Shown: one piece after another, positions 1 through 5,466 of the stretch
How the letters are laid out: the number at the start of each line of letters is the position of its first letter
Numbering within the stretch: position 1 is the first letter of the stretch
NCBI GenBank assembly: GCA_943332445.1
Contig: CALQPL010000080.1
Coordinates: 1-5,950, forward strand
From: Bifidobacterium breve
GTDB taxonomy: Bacteria > Actinomycetota > Actinomycetes > UBA12327
Length of the DNA: 5,950 bases
Direction: 5' to 3'
The notes under the pieces: generated by a model
Seen by the model: the letters and a program-made list of their open reading frames with translations, nothing else
What the model was told of the DNA's origin: nothing
The model's database searches: none
Translations under genes and position numbers: made by a program

Positions 1-671
1 CCACCCAAACGGGGATCTTGGCCGGCAAGACCATCGGTATTGATCCCGGTCACAACGGCGCTAACGGTTCGCACCCGTCGATCATTAACCGCCGAGTATG
101 GGATGGACGCGAATACAAAGCATGCAACAGCACAGGAACCGCAACCAACGCCGGTTACAGCGAGTCGCGCTTCAATTACAAAGTCGCGCAGTACCTAGCC
201 ACGTACTTGCGCAGCCAAGGCGCCCGAGTGGTGATGACGAGAACAACCAATACCGGTGTTGGCCCATGCATTAATCGACGCGCCGCGATCATCAATGCCG
301 CAAACGCTAACGTCGCTATCTCAATCCATGCTGACGGTGCGCCTTCACGGGGCCGAGGCTTCGCCATTCTTGAACCAGTGGCCTCGGGTACGAACAACAA
401 GGTCATCAAACGGTCTATCCGTTGGGGATCGGTGCTGCGTCGCTCACTTTTGACCAACACTGTGATGCCGACCAGCACCTACGACGGTGTCAACGGCATC
501 AAATTCCGGCGCGACCTCGGGGCCTTGAACTTGACGAAGGTTCCCACAGTGCTTCTGGAGTCGGGAAACATGCGCAACTCGCGTGATGCTCGTCTGCTGA
601 CCAGCCGAACCTTCCAAAAGAGACTCGCGCTGGCTATTGACCGCGCGATCATCCACTACCTCAAGGGCTAA
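1..671 (+). CDS. N-acetylmuramoyl-L-alanine amidase (Amidase_3, Rv3717/Ami1-like), 5' partial
   Basis: This is a zinc-dependent cell-wall hydrolase that cleaves the bond between N-acetylmuramic acid and the first L-alanine of the peptidoglycan stem. The frame is open from the left edge (codons from position 3), so the TTG at 18 is probably internal and an export signal probably lies upstream. Numbered from that TTG, the metal ligands are H12 (in IDPGHNG), E49 (GYSESRFNY) and H104 (SIHADG), and the catalytic glutamate is E181 (LLESGNM). C36 and C84 match the cysteine pair found in Mycobacterium Rv3717, which suggests an extracytoplasmic disulfide. The catalytic domain reaches almost to the C-terminus, and no binding domain follows. 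Translation ends in tandem in-frame stops, TAA TAA, at 669-674. The family call is firm; the true start cannot be seen. Confidence 0.95.
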   Translation, partial: TQTGILAGKTIGIDPGHNGANGSHPSIINRRVWDGREYKACNSTGTATNAGYSESRFNYKVAQYLATYLRSQGARVVMTRTTNTGVGPCINRRAAIINAANANVAISIHADGAPSRGRGFAILEPVASGTNNKVIKRSIRWGSVLRRSLLTNTVMPTSTYDGVNGIKFRRDLGALNLTKVPTVLLESGNMRNSRDARLLTSRTFQKRLALAIDRAIIHYLKG

Positions 672-680
672 TAACGTCAT

Positions 681-710
681 GCAGGTGGCCAGAAAAACTC
701 CATCACCTGC
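681..710. terminator. Inverted repeat between convergent genes, possible weak terminator
   Basis: GCAGGTG at 681-687 pairs perfectly with CACCTGC at 704-710 across a 16-nt loop. It lies just after the amidase stop and abuts the last base of the DUF1761 stop, which is where a shared terminator between convergent genes would sit. The loop is long and neither strand has a clear T-run directly after the stem, so it is at best a weak intrinsic terminator. It may also be chance. Confidence 0.25.
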
Positions 711-1138
711 TAATTAAAGAAAGCGATGATCGCGCCGGCGATGGTCAGGTTGATGGCATCGTTTGCCGTTTCGATGATCCACACTTTCAGACCCTCGCCA
801 GCAAAGAGTCGATGACTCAATGACGCACACATGGCGATTCCCACACCTAGGGCAAAGCCCACACCAGCTCCGTCGAGAATCCCAAAATCAGGCTGAAACT
901 TTTGGAGCGAGGTGATGATGATGGCCAGGGTCACGATTTGAATCAACAAGGCAACAGCCGTGCCACCAAACAGCAGAGCGGGCTTGTTTTGATTCTGTGT
1001 CAGTTCCCCGGACTCAACGCCACGAGCTTTCATCCAGACGGGATAAAAAGTCTTTGGCCCGAACCAGATGGCGCCGCTGATAAAAGACACAACGAATGCC
1101 ACAAGAACACCAATGAAATTCAGTCCAGAGATTGTCAT
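710..1138 (-). CDS. DUF1761 family integral membrane protein
   Basis: This is a 142-residue hydrophobic protein matching the DUF1761 pattern: an N-terminal NFIGVLVAF helix followed by an IWFGP turn (residues 24-28), a polar segment around 35-52, and three further helices. Predicted membrane segments are roughly residues 8-26, 55-77, 88-108 and 119-141. The last one holds the family-typical Asn-rich motif (ETANDAINL). The biochemical function of DUF1761 is unknown, and I do not infer one. I chose the ATG at 1138 because family members begin a few residues before the NF motif; the longer open frame up to 1315 only adds a polar, low-quality extension. No Shine-Dalgarno sequence lies close to this ATG, but a -10-like box sits exactly 7 nt upstream, which suggests a leaderless mRNA. 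The gene converges with the amidase and diverges from the DUF1801 gene. Confidence 0.85.
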   Translation of the reverse strand: MTISGLNFIGVLVAFVVSFISGAIWFGPKTFYPVWMKARGVESGELTQNQNKPALLFGGTAVALLIQIVTLAIIITSLQKFQPDFGILDGAGVGFALGVGIAMCASLSHRLFAGEGLKVWIIETANDAINLTIAGAIIAFFN

Positions 1139-1145
1139 GGGTGAA

Positions 1146-1151
1146 ATTATT
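1146..1151 (-). promoter_or_regulatory. -10 box of a putative leaderless promoter for the DUF1761 gene
   Basis: On the minus strand AATAAT (5 of 6 matches to TATAAT) is followed by 7 nt (TTCACCC) and then the ATG. Initiation would therefore fall on or beside the start codon. The hexamer 17 nt further upstream, ATGAAA, is a poor -35 match. Leaderless transcripts are common in Actinobacteria. The GAGG sequence about 20 nt upstream of the ATG is too far away to act as a ribosome binding site. Confidence 0.4.
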
Positions 1152-1221
1152 GCCGACCTCAGCCTGTTTTCATGGAATTGACCGTTGCGCCACATTCGTG
1201 TGGCTTGCTGCCTCGCGCGCC

Positions 1222-1227
1222 TAGAAT
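1222..1227 (+). promoter_or_regulatory. Possible -10 element for the DUF1801 gene
   Basis: TAGAAT matches the consensus TATAAT at 5 of 6 positions and lies 36 nt before the ATG at 1264, in the divergent intergenic gap. There is no convincing -35 hexamer at 16-18 nt spacing, so this is a tentative call. Confidence 0.3.
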
Positions 1228-1263
1228 GGCCGTGAACAAGCAACTCATGCCTTGGAGAGCGAG

Positions 1264-1614
1264 ATGAAGCGAGCACCAGCCGCTGTTGCCCAGTACTTCG
1301 CCGAACAGCCCTCACCGCATAAGCAGACCTTGCTCGAGATGCGCAAACGCATTCTTGAAGTGGTTCCCGATGCGCAAGAGATCATCAAATACAACATGCC
1401 CACATTTGTTGTTGACGGCGTCGAAGTAGCCGGAATCTTGGGCCACAAGAACCACATTGGCTATTACCCCTATAGCGGTTCCGTGCTCAATCAATTCCCT
1501 GAACTTGAAGGCAAGTACCGCATGTCTAAAGGTGCACTACAGATGCCCATTGACAAGCCGTTGCCCAAGACGCTGATCCGCAAACTCATTAGAGCCCGCT
1601 TAGCGCTGGGCTAG
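1264..1614 (+). CDS. DUF1801 family protein (YdhG/Fra-like, putative iron chaperone)
   Basis: This is a small soluble protein of 116 residues with the full DUF1801 pattern: an N-terminal helical region with LLEMRKRILEVVPDA (residues 23-37), the IKYNMPTF motif (41-48), a beta region with HKNHIGYYP (61-69), and the C-terminal KGALQMPIDKPLP block (89-101) before a basic helix. In Bacillus subtilis the family member YdhG (Fra) is described as a frataxin-like iron chaperone; whether that role applies here is inference. I chose the ATG at 1264 because GGAGAG (1254-1259) lies 4 nt upstream as a good ribosome binding site. The in-frame TTG at 1252 would overlap that site. The gene is divergent from DUF1761 and about 138 bp upstream of the co-directional YHYH gene. 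Confidence 0.88.
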   Translation: MKRAPAAVAQYFAEQPSPHKQTLLEMRKRILEVVPDAQEIIKYNMPTFVVDGVEVAGILGHKNHIGYYPYSGSVLNQFPELEGKYRMSKGALQMPIDKPLPKTLIRKLIRARLALG

Positions 1615-1661
1615 AGCAAAACGTTCTCCAGAGATTTGTAAGGGTTGTGTAAGTAATTCGG

Positions 1662-1736
1662 CTGCAACCAGGAATCAGCAATTTTCCTGTCGTGAAGTGC
1701 GTAGGGTTCACAGCGTTTAACTGCAACCTTGCAACC
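1662..1736 (+). repeat. Three GCAACC direct repeats in the YHYH upstream region
   Basis: CTGCAACC occurs at 1662-1669 and again at 1721-1728, and GCAACC occurs a third time at 1731-1736. GGTTG-containing sequence around 1643-1648 gives an inverted partner to the first copy. Repeated short half-sites before a single gene can mark a regulator binding region, but they are short and could be chance. Confidence 0.25.
1669..1689. repeat. Hairpin-forming inverted repeat upstream of the YHYH gene
   Basis: CAGGAA (1669-1674) and TTCCTG (1684-1689) form a 6-bp perfect inverted repeat with a 9-nt spacer. It sits 55 nt after the DUF1801 stop and 64 nt before the YHYH start. No T-run follows on the plus strand, so it does not look like an intrinsic terminator. 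An operator or a chance palindrome are the alternatives. Confidence 0.25.
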
Positions 1737-1742
1737 AATCCT

Positions 1743-1747
1743 AAGGA
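1743..1747 (+). promoter_or_regulatory. Ribosome binding site deciding the YHYH start
   Basis: AAGGA lies 5 nt before the ATG at 1753. It selects this start over the ATG at 1729, which would put the extra residues MQPILRTP before the signal sequence. Confidence 0.7.
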
Positions 1748-1752
1748 CACCC

Positions 1753-2778
1753 ATGAAGAAGCTGCTAATCGCGCTCGCATCCATTGCTGTTGTTGGAGTC
1801 GTGGTGGGCGGAATCTTGTTTGCGACTAGGAGTGCGACCACTGATACCCCATTGGGTGCGCCAGGGGTTGTGGCATCGAGCTTTAAGAAGGGTGCATTAG
1901 TCAAAGACATTGCAACCGAAAGTTGCACACTGACTAACGGAACGGAGACCACGTGCTACCGCATTGAAGTCCCTGGCTCCCCGGTGGACACCAAGATCGG
2001 ACCTTTCTGTCCAGAAACCACCAGCACCACCGCCAAGGATGCGGGGATTTGGCTTGATGGAAGCAAGATCTACAACGCTGACGGAAAATTCATCGTTGAC
2101 CTGGCAACCATCTATGGCGATGCCAAGTGGAAGCTCTATGACGAAAAGGGCAAAGTCGCGGTAACCGATACCAAGGAAGCGTTCCAAGGTGCAGCTCGAC
2201 CCGATGTCGTTGAGGCTTACAAATATCGGTGTGTTGAAGGGCAATGGTCGTGGACGCAAAGCGGAAAGCCAGTGGCCCGATCGATTCTCGTACCCGTCAC
2301 TCCAGTCAAGGCTGCATCAGCGACCACGAGCCAAGGGATGAACCTGGGTGTGACCATCAACGGCCTATCCATTTCTGCATCTGCTCCGGTTCAAGCCATT
2401 TTGGGTGCTTACACCATTGCCGCGTTTGACGATTGCGGTGGCCATTTCAATCCGATTGAGGGCTACCACCTGCACGCTTTCACCAATTGCGAAGGCGCAG
2501 ATTACGAAGCCGATATCGCCGATCCGAACGCCGAAACTTCACTGATTGGCTATGCGTTGGATGGGGTTGCTGTTTTTGCACCTCTGAGCGCTAAGACCAC
2601 CATCAAGGTGGATGAGTGCAACGGTCGAACAACTGCTAAAGACGGCTACCACTACTACGCCCAGGCTCCAGAGAAGAACCGGATCATCAAGTGCTTCATG
2701 GGACTGACTGCTGACGATGGCTCTGCCGAACAACAAGGCCCTCCCCCTGGTGGTGGCATGATGCCGCCTCCGACCTAA
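1753..2778 (+). CDS. YHYH-domain protein, exported or membrane-anchored, cysteine-rich
   Basis: This is a 341-residue protein. Residues 1-24 form a short basic start (MKKL) plus a hydrophobic stretch rich in Val and Gly, which is a signal peptide or signal anchor, so the rest should lie outside the membrane. Residues about 45-180 form an N-terminal region with C58, C68, C86 and C160. Residues about 198-318 match the YHYH domain, with GYHLHAF (237-243), IGYALDGVAVF (265-275), VDECNGR (286-292) and the signature DGYHYY (297-302). This half also holds C228, C246, C289 and C314. The eight cysteines in total suggest disulfides or metal binding. The tail from about 329 is Pro/Gly/Met-rich. The ATG at 1753 has AAGGA (1743-1747) 5 nt upstream, so it is preferred to the in-frame ATG at 1729. 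The molecular role of YHYH proteins is not established. The stop overlaps the stop of the convergent channel gene. Confidence 0.9.
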   Translation: MKKLLIALASIAVVGVVVGGILFATRSATTDTPLGAPGVVASSFKKGALVKDIATESCTLTNGTETTCYRIEVPGSPVDTKIGPFCPETTSTTAKDAGIWLDGSKIYNADGKFIVDLATIYGDAKWKLYDEKGKVAVTDTKEAFQGAARPDVVEAYKYRCVEGQWSWTQSGKPVARSILVPVTPVKAASATTSQGMNLGVTINGLSISASAPVQAILGAYTIAAFDDCGGHFNPIEGYHLHAFTNCEGADYEADIADPNAETSLIGYALDGVAVFAPLSAKTTIKVDECNGRTTAKDGYHYYAQAPEKNRIIKCFMGLTADDGSAEQQGPPPGGGMMPPPT

Positions 2779-3608
2779 GCGGACGATCGAGAGGCCAATT
2801 CCTTCTCGCACTCGTCCAACGCCACGCGAAGATTGCGCATCTTTTGTGCGAGGTCGCCGTCAAACCCATCCGGGCTCGCGATCGCTTGGGACTCTTGTTC
2901 TTCTTCCTCTCGCGCACTGTCCATTGAGCCGATGACGATGCCGATGAGCAAATTGAACACGATGAACGAGGCGAGAACCACAAAGGAAACAAAGAACAGT
3001 GGCGCGAATGAGGACACCTGTTCTGCTTCCGCCAAATACACCGGCAGGTTTTCTAGCGTCAAAAGGATGAACAAGGTCAGCATCGATCGGCCAGCGGTAC
3101 CCCATGTTTCGGGCAGTTCCTCCGCGAACAATGTCCAACCAACCATGGCGTAAACGAAGACCAGGAGGGCCGTAAGCACCACCATCGAAAAGGCCGACGG
3201 AATGGACTTGACCACCGTGCGGACAAGCAGGCGAGCATCGGGCAAGAAGCGAAGCAGTCGAACGATTCGGGCTAAGCGAAGCAGTCGAAGGACCTGTGCC
3301 TGTTCTCGAATTCCCGGCAAGACTACGGCGAAAACGATGACGGCGTCAAAGACATTCCAACCGCTACGAAAGAAATCCTGTGGGCGTCGCCCGTACGAAG
3401 CGATTCGCAGAATCAACTCAACAACGAACACCGCGTAGCACGCTTGGTTCAGGGTTTCCAATGCATTCCCGTAAGTCCGCATAAGTGAGGGATACGTCTC
3501 AAGACCCAAAATGACCGCGTTGAGAACAATCACGGATGCGATAACCATGGTGAACCGCTGTGAATCCACCAGAGTCGCGAGTCGGCCTTCCCGAGAGCTC
3601 TTCGCCAT
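2775..3608 (-). CDS. Voltage-gated cation channel, single-repeat six-helix Ion_trans family
   Basis: This 277-residue protein has the architecture of bacterial NaChBac-type channel subunits, which assemble as tetramers. Approximate segments are S1 20-38, S2 52-71 (E64), S3 84-98 (N85, D88), S4 105-121, S5 138-163, pore helix and filter 172-189, and S6 202-228. S4 is textbook: arginines at 108, 111, 114, 117 and 120, every third residue. The pore motif is TLENLP (184-189), where characterised sodium channels have TLESW; E186 is kept but the tryptophan position is L188. S6 carries N219 in the FNLLIGIVIGS stretch. An acidic neck (EEEEQE, 234-239) is followed by a probable C-terminal coiled coil at about 252-274. 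The ATG at 3608 has only a weak purine stretch (GGGA) upstream. The gene lies 106 bp downstream of the methionine synthase on the same strand. Ion selectivity cannot be assigned from sequence alone. Confidence 0.93.
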   Translation of the reverse strand: MAKSSREGRLATLVDSQRFTMVIASVIVLNAVILGLETYPSLMRTYGNALETLNQACYAVFVVELILRIASYGRRPQDFFRSGWNVFDAVIVFAVVLPGIREQAQVLRLLRLARIVRLLRFLPDARLLVRTVVKSIPSAFSMVVLTALLVFVYAMVGWTLFAEELPETWGTAGRSMLTLFILLTLENLPVYLAEAEQVSSFAPLFFVSFVVLASFIVFNLLIGIVIGSMDSAREEEEQESQAIASPDGFDGDLAQKMRNLRVALDECEKELASRSSA

Positions 3609-3628
3609 AATCAGATTTTCCCAGAACC

Positions 3629-3642
3629 TGCGCTACCGCGCA
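3629..3642 (-). other. Small hairpin in the leader of the channel gene
   Basis: A perfect 5-bp stem, TGCGC/GCGCA, with a 4-nt loop ends 20 nt upstream of the channel ATG. No T-run follows on either strand, so it is not a convincing terminator for the upstream methionine synthase. It could affect translation of the channel if the two genes share a transcript. Confidence 0.25.
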
Positions 3643-3714
3643 TCTTCGACTCAATGGTGGAAGCGCGGAGCGAACTCAGGGCCCATTGATCAGCCCACTT
3701 GTCCCGCGACGGTG

Positions 3715-4740
3715 CTACTTCACCCCGCGAGCCAGCGCAGCACCGGCTCCAAGGGCCGCAAGTTTTGCTTCCGCCACATCTCGATGCATGGGGGCCATCC
3801 CACAGTTCGTTGACGCGATGATGTGCTCAACAGGGACATACTTCGACGCCATCTCGATAGTCTGGGCCACTTGCTCGGGCGTCTCCACTTCGTCGCTACC
3901 GACATCAATCACGCCAACCATGACGTCCTTACCGACGAGCAACGACATCAGCTCCGGTGGGACCTGGGAACGGAAGAACTCCACACTCACTTGATCAATT
4001 GAGCTGGCACTGATGGCGGGAAACACCTCTTCGTACTGTCGCCACTCCTGACCCAGCGACTTCTTCCACGTGGCGTTGGCTTCAATTCCATAGCCGTAAC
4101 AGATATGAACGGCCGTCACACAGGTCAAACCCGCCGCTGCTCGTTCCAACGCTTCGATTCCCCACTCAGCAACTTCGCTGGTGTAAACGTTGAACGCAGG
4201 TTCGTCGAACTGAATGACATCAACGCCGTCGGCCTCTAAACCGCGGGCTTCGGCATTTAACAAGTCTGCAAAAGCCATCGCCATGGCCACGCGATCGCCG
4301 TAGTAACGATCAGCGATGGTGTCGACGATGGTCATGGGGCCTGGGAGGGTGAACTTGGTGCGCCTGTCCGTGTGAGAGGTCATCACGGTCGCCTCACGTT
4401 GATGCACGCGCCCCTTGAGAGTCAACGGCGCAACGACTTGAGGAACCTGGGCTTCGTAGCGGTTGTTCCGGATCCCCATCGTCACCTTATTTTCAGCGTC
4501 GATGCCTTCCACCTGTTCAAGGAATCCGTGCACAAAGTGCTGGCGGGCTTGCTCGCCGTCACCGACGACGTCAATGTCGGCATCCTCTTGCAGTTTGAGC
4601 CACAAGAGAGTGGCATCGATCTTCGCGTGATCAAGTTCAACCCCATCGGCCTGCCAAGGCGCCCACAATGTGTTTGTCTCAGCCAGCCAGCTCGGCTTGG
4701 GCAGACTGCCAGCGATCGCGCTGGGGAACAGGCGTGTCAC
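3715..4740 (-). CDS. Core cobalamin-independent methionine synthase (MetE C-terminal domain type, MesD-like)
   Basis: This 341-residue enzyme corresponds to the catalytic C-terminal barrel of MetE and lacks the N-terminal folate-binding half of the ~750-residue enzyme. It should transfer a methyl group to the thiol of homocysteine to form methionine in the cytoplasm. The zinc ligands are all present: H212 and C214 (VHICYGYG), E254 (VSVEFF) and C313 (STNCGM). The barrel motif QFDEPAF (177-183) and N-terminal AGSLPKPSWL (10-19) are also intact. From memory, the overall pattern resembles the MesD family of short methionine synthases, which in Acinetobacter works with a DUF1852 partner (MesX); no such partner is visible here. 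I chose the GTG at 4740 because GGAGG lies 6 nt upstream and the homology begins there. The open frame continues to 4992, but only through the tRNA. The methyl donor is not known. Confidence 0.92.
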   Translation of the reverse strand: MTRLFPSAIAGSLPKPSWLAETNTLWAPWQADGVELDHAKIDATLLWLKLQEDADIDVVGDGEQARQHFVHGFLEQVEGIDAENKVTMGIRNNRYEAQVPQVVAPLTLKGRVHQREATVMTSHTDRRTKFTLPGPMTIVDTIADRYYGDRVAMAMAFADLLNAEARGLEADGVDVIQFDEPAFNVYTSEVAEWGIEALERAAAGLTCVTAVHICYGYGIEANATWKKSLGQEWRQYEEVFPAISASSIDQVSVEFFRSQVPPELMSLLVGKDVMVGVIDVGSDEVETPEQVAQTIEMASKYVPVEHIIASTNCGMAPMHRDVAEAKLAALGAGAALARGVK

Positions 4741-4746
4741 GTACGA

Positions 4747-4751
4747 CCTCC
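4747..4751 (-). promoter_or_regulatory. Strong ribosome binding site for the GTG start of methionine synthase
   Basis: GGAGG on the minus strand lies 6 nt before the GTG at 4740. This is the strongest Shine-Dalgarno sequence in the window, and it fixes the start downstream of the tRNA. Confidence 0.85.
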
Positions 4752-4806
4752 GGTACCTTTCGGTGAACTTTTGCAGTCTGGGACATTGAGCACGCAATGA
4801 TATGGA

Positions 4807-4883
4807 TGGTGGGGAGGGTGGGGCTCGAACCCACGACCGACGGATTATGAGTCCGCTGCTCTGACCAGCTGAGCTACCTCCCC
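4807..4883 (-). tRNA. tRNA with CAU anticodon, most likely elongator tRNA-Met
   Basis: A complete 77-nt cloverleaf with an encoded CCA end. The acceptor GGGGAGG pairs with CCTCCCC over 7 bp, T8 and A9 are in place, and the D stem is GCTC/GAGC. The anticodon stem GCGGA/TCCGT starts with a G-T pair, the anticodon loop is CTCATAA, and the T arm GTGGG/CCCAC encloses TTCGAGC. The discriminator is A. The anticodon is at 4847-4849 on the plus strand. The first acceptor pair is a true G-C pair, so this is not an initiator tRNA, which has a mismatch there. A CAU anticodon can also belong to tRNA-Ile2, where the C is modified to lysidine by TilS; I favour Met but cannot exclude Ile2. The 3' end is 66 nt before the methionine synthase GTG. 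Confidence 0.97.
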
Positions 4884-4895
4884 CAGCGGGATTTG

Positions 4896-4925
4896 ACCCT
4901 AGTGGTTGGTCACTGCAGGCCTGAA
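4896..4925 (-). promoter_or_regulatory. Putative promoter of the tRNA gene
   Basis: On the minus strand TTCAGG (4925-4920) and TAGGGT (4901-4896) are separated by 18 nt. The predicted start, near 4889, is a few bases before the mature tRNA 5' end at 4883. Both hexamers match the consensus only partially, so position supports this call more than sequence does. If real, it may also drive the methionine synthase. Confidence 0.3.
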
Positions 4926-5016
4926 AGCCGGCTAACGAAGTGGGTTTTCCGGTGGCGAACTCAGCGTCAGACAGGGATGATCTGAGGAACACAAACCCCT
5001 CTTATTTGGAGTATTC

Positions 5017-5466
5017 ATGGCTGACCGCATTGTCGAAACTTTTAGTGTTGTTGTTAACAAGCCCGCTGACGAGGTTTTTGCCTTCATCAGCGATGTCAAC
5101 AACCACGCCAAGTGGTCGGCTACTGCCTACCGAGTCGAAGAAGTAAGTGACCCCAGCTTTGCGGCGGGATCGACCTTTGCCTCATACGGCGTCTCTCGCG
5201 ACAGCGATGACAAGCGCAATGACGTCACCGTGGCAGCCAACGAACCCAACTCGGTGTTCTCCCTGTCCAGCATCGAAGACGGTGACACCTACATCAACAC
5301 CTTCAACCTCACGCCTGAGGGCGATGGCACCAAGGTGGACAAAGTCATTGACATGCCTAAGCCTGGTGGCCCCATGGGAATGATGTTTGCCGGTATCTTC
5401 AAGTCAGTGATCGCACCCCGTATTGCTGAAAGCATGGACAAGCTGAAAGAAGTCGTGGAGTCCTAA
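5017..5466 (+). CDS. SRPBCC-fold protein (polyketide cyclase/CoxG/START-like)
   Basis: This is a 149-residue soluble protein with the helix-grip pattern of the SRPBCC superfamily. A first beta strand (VETFSVVVNKP, 6-16) leads into the diagnostic PADEVFAFISD helix (16-26) and the W33 region (HAKWSA). Repeated beta strands follow across about 36-112, then a Gly/Met loop (PGGPMGMM, 116-123), and a long amphipathic C-terminal helix at about 125-148 that normally lines a hydrophobic cavity. Members bind or modify lipids, polyketides and other hydrophobic ligands; no substrate can be named here and no catalytic residue is obvious. The ATG at 5017 has GGAG (5008-5011) 5 nt upstream. The stop TAA shares its last base with the ATG of the DUF169 gene, so the two are almost certainly one operon. 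It diverges from the tRNA across 133 bp. Confidence 0.9.
   Translation: MADRIVETFSVVVNKPADEVFAFISDVNNHAKWSATAYRVEEVSDPSFAAGSTFASYGVSRDSDDKRNDVTVAANEPNSVFSLSSIEDGDTYINTFNLTPEGDGTKVDKVIDMPKPGGPMGMMFAGIFKSVIAPRIAESMDKLKEVVES

Noticed and set aside
1139..1315. Extended start of the DUF1761 frame at 1315
   Set aside because: The extra 59 residues are Arg/Ser/His-rich with no family similarity and overlap the divergent DUF1801 gene. DUF1761 proteins begin close to the NF motif.
1897..2259. 120-codon minus-strand open frame inside the YHYH gene
   Set aside because: It is a shadow frame of a clear domain protein, with low-complexity composition and no family match.
2833..3153. 106-codon plus-strand open frame opposite the ion channel
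   Set aside because: It is a Ser/Met-rich shadow of the channel's coding strand with no domain.
3653..3700. GGGCCC and TGATCA palindromes downstream of methionine synthase as a terminator
   Set aside because: The possible stem is only about 4 bp with no T-run, so it is not a credible intrinsic terminator.
3511..3994. Overlapping plus-strand frames across the channel start and methionine synthase end
   Set aside because: Both run antisense to well-supported genes and have no recognisable motif. The 106-bp gap between those genes holds only a small hairpin.
4372..4800. 142-codon open frame on the plus strand opposite the methionine synthase
   Set aside because: It is antisense to a gene with all its catalytic motifs, shows no recognisable domain, and has no convincing ribosome binding site.
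4967..4985. TCAGA/TCTGA inverted repeat upstream of the SRPBCC gene as an operator
   Set aside because: Five base pairs with a 9-nt spacer is expected by chance, and no promoter elements are clear around it.
4741..4992. 84-residue N-terminal extension of the methionine synthase frame up to an ATG at 4992
   Set aside because: It reads through the tRNA gene and contains the typical tRNA-translation string SGLIIRRSWVRAPP. The GTG at 4740 with GGAGG in front, where homology begins, is the real start.
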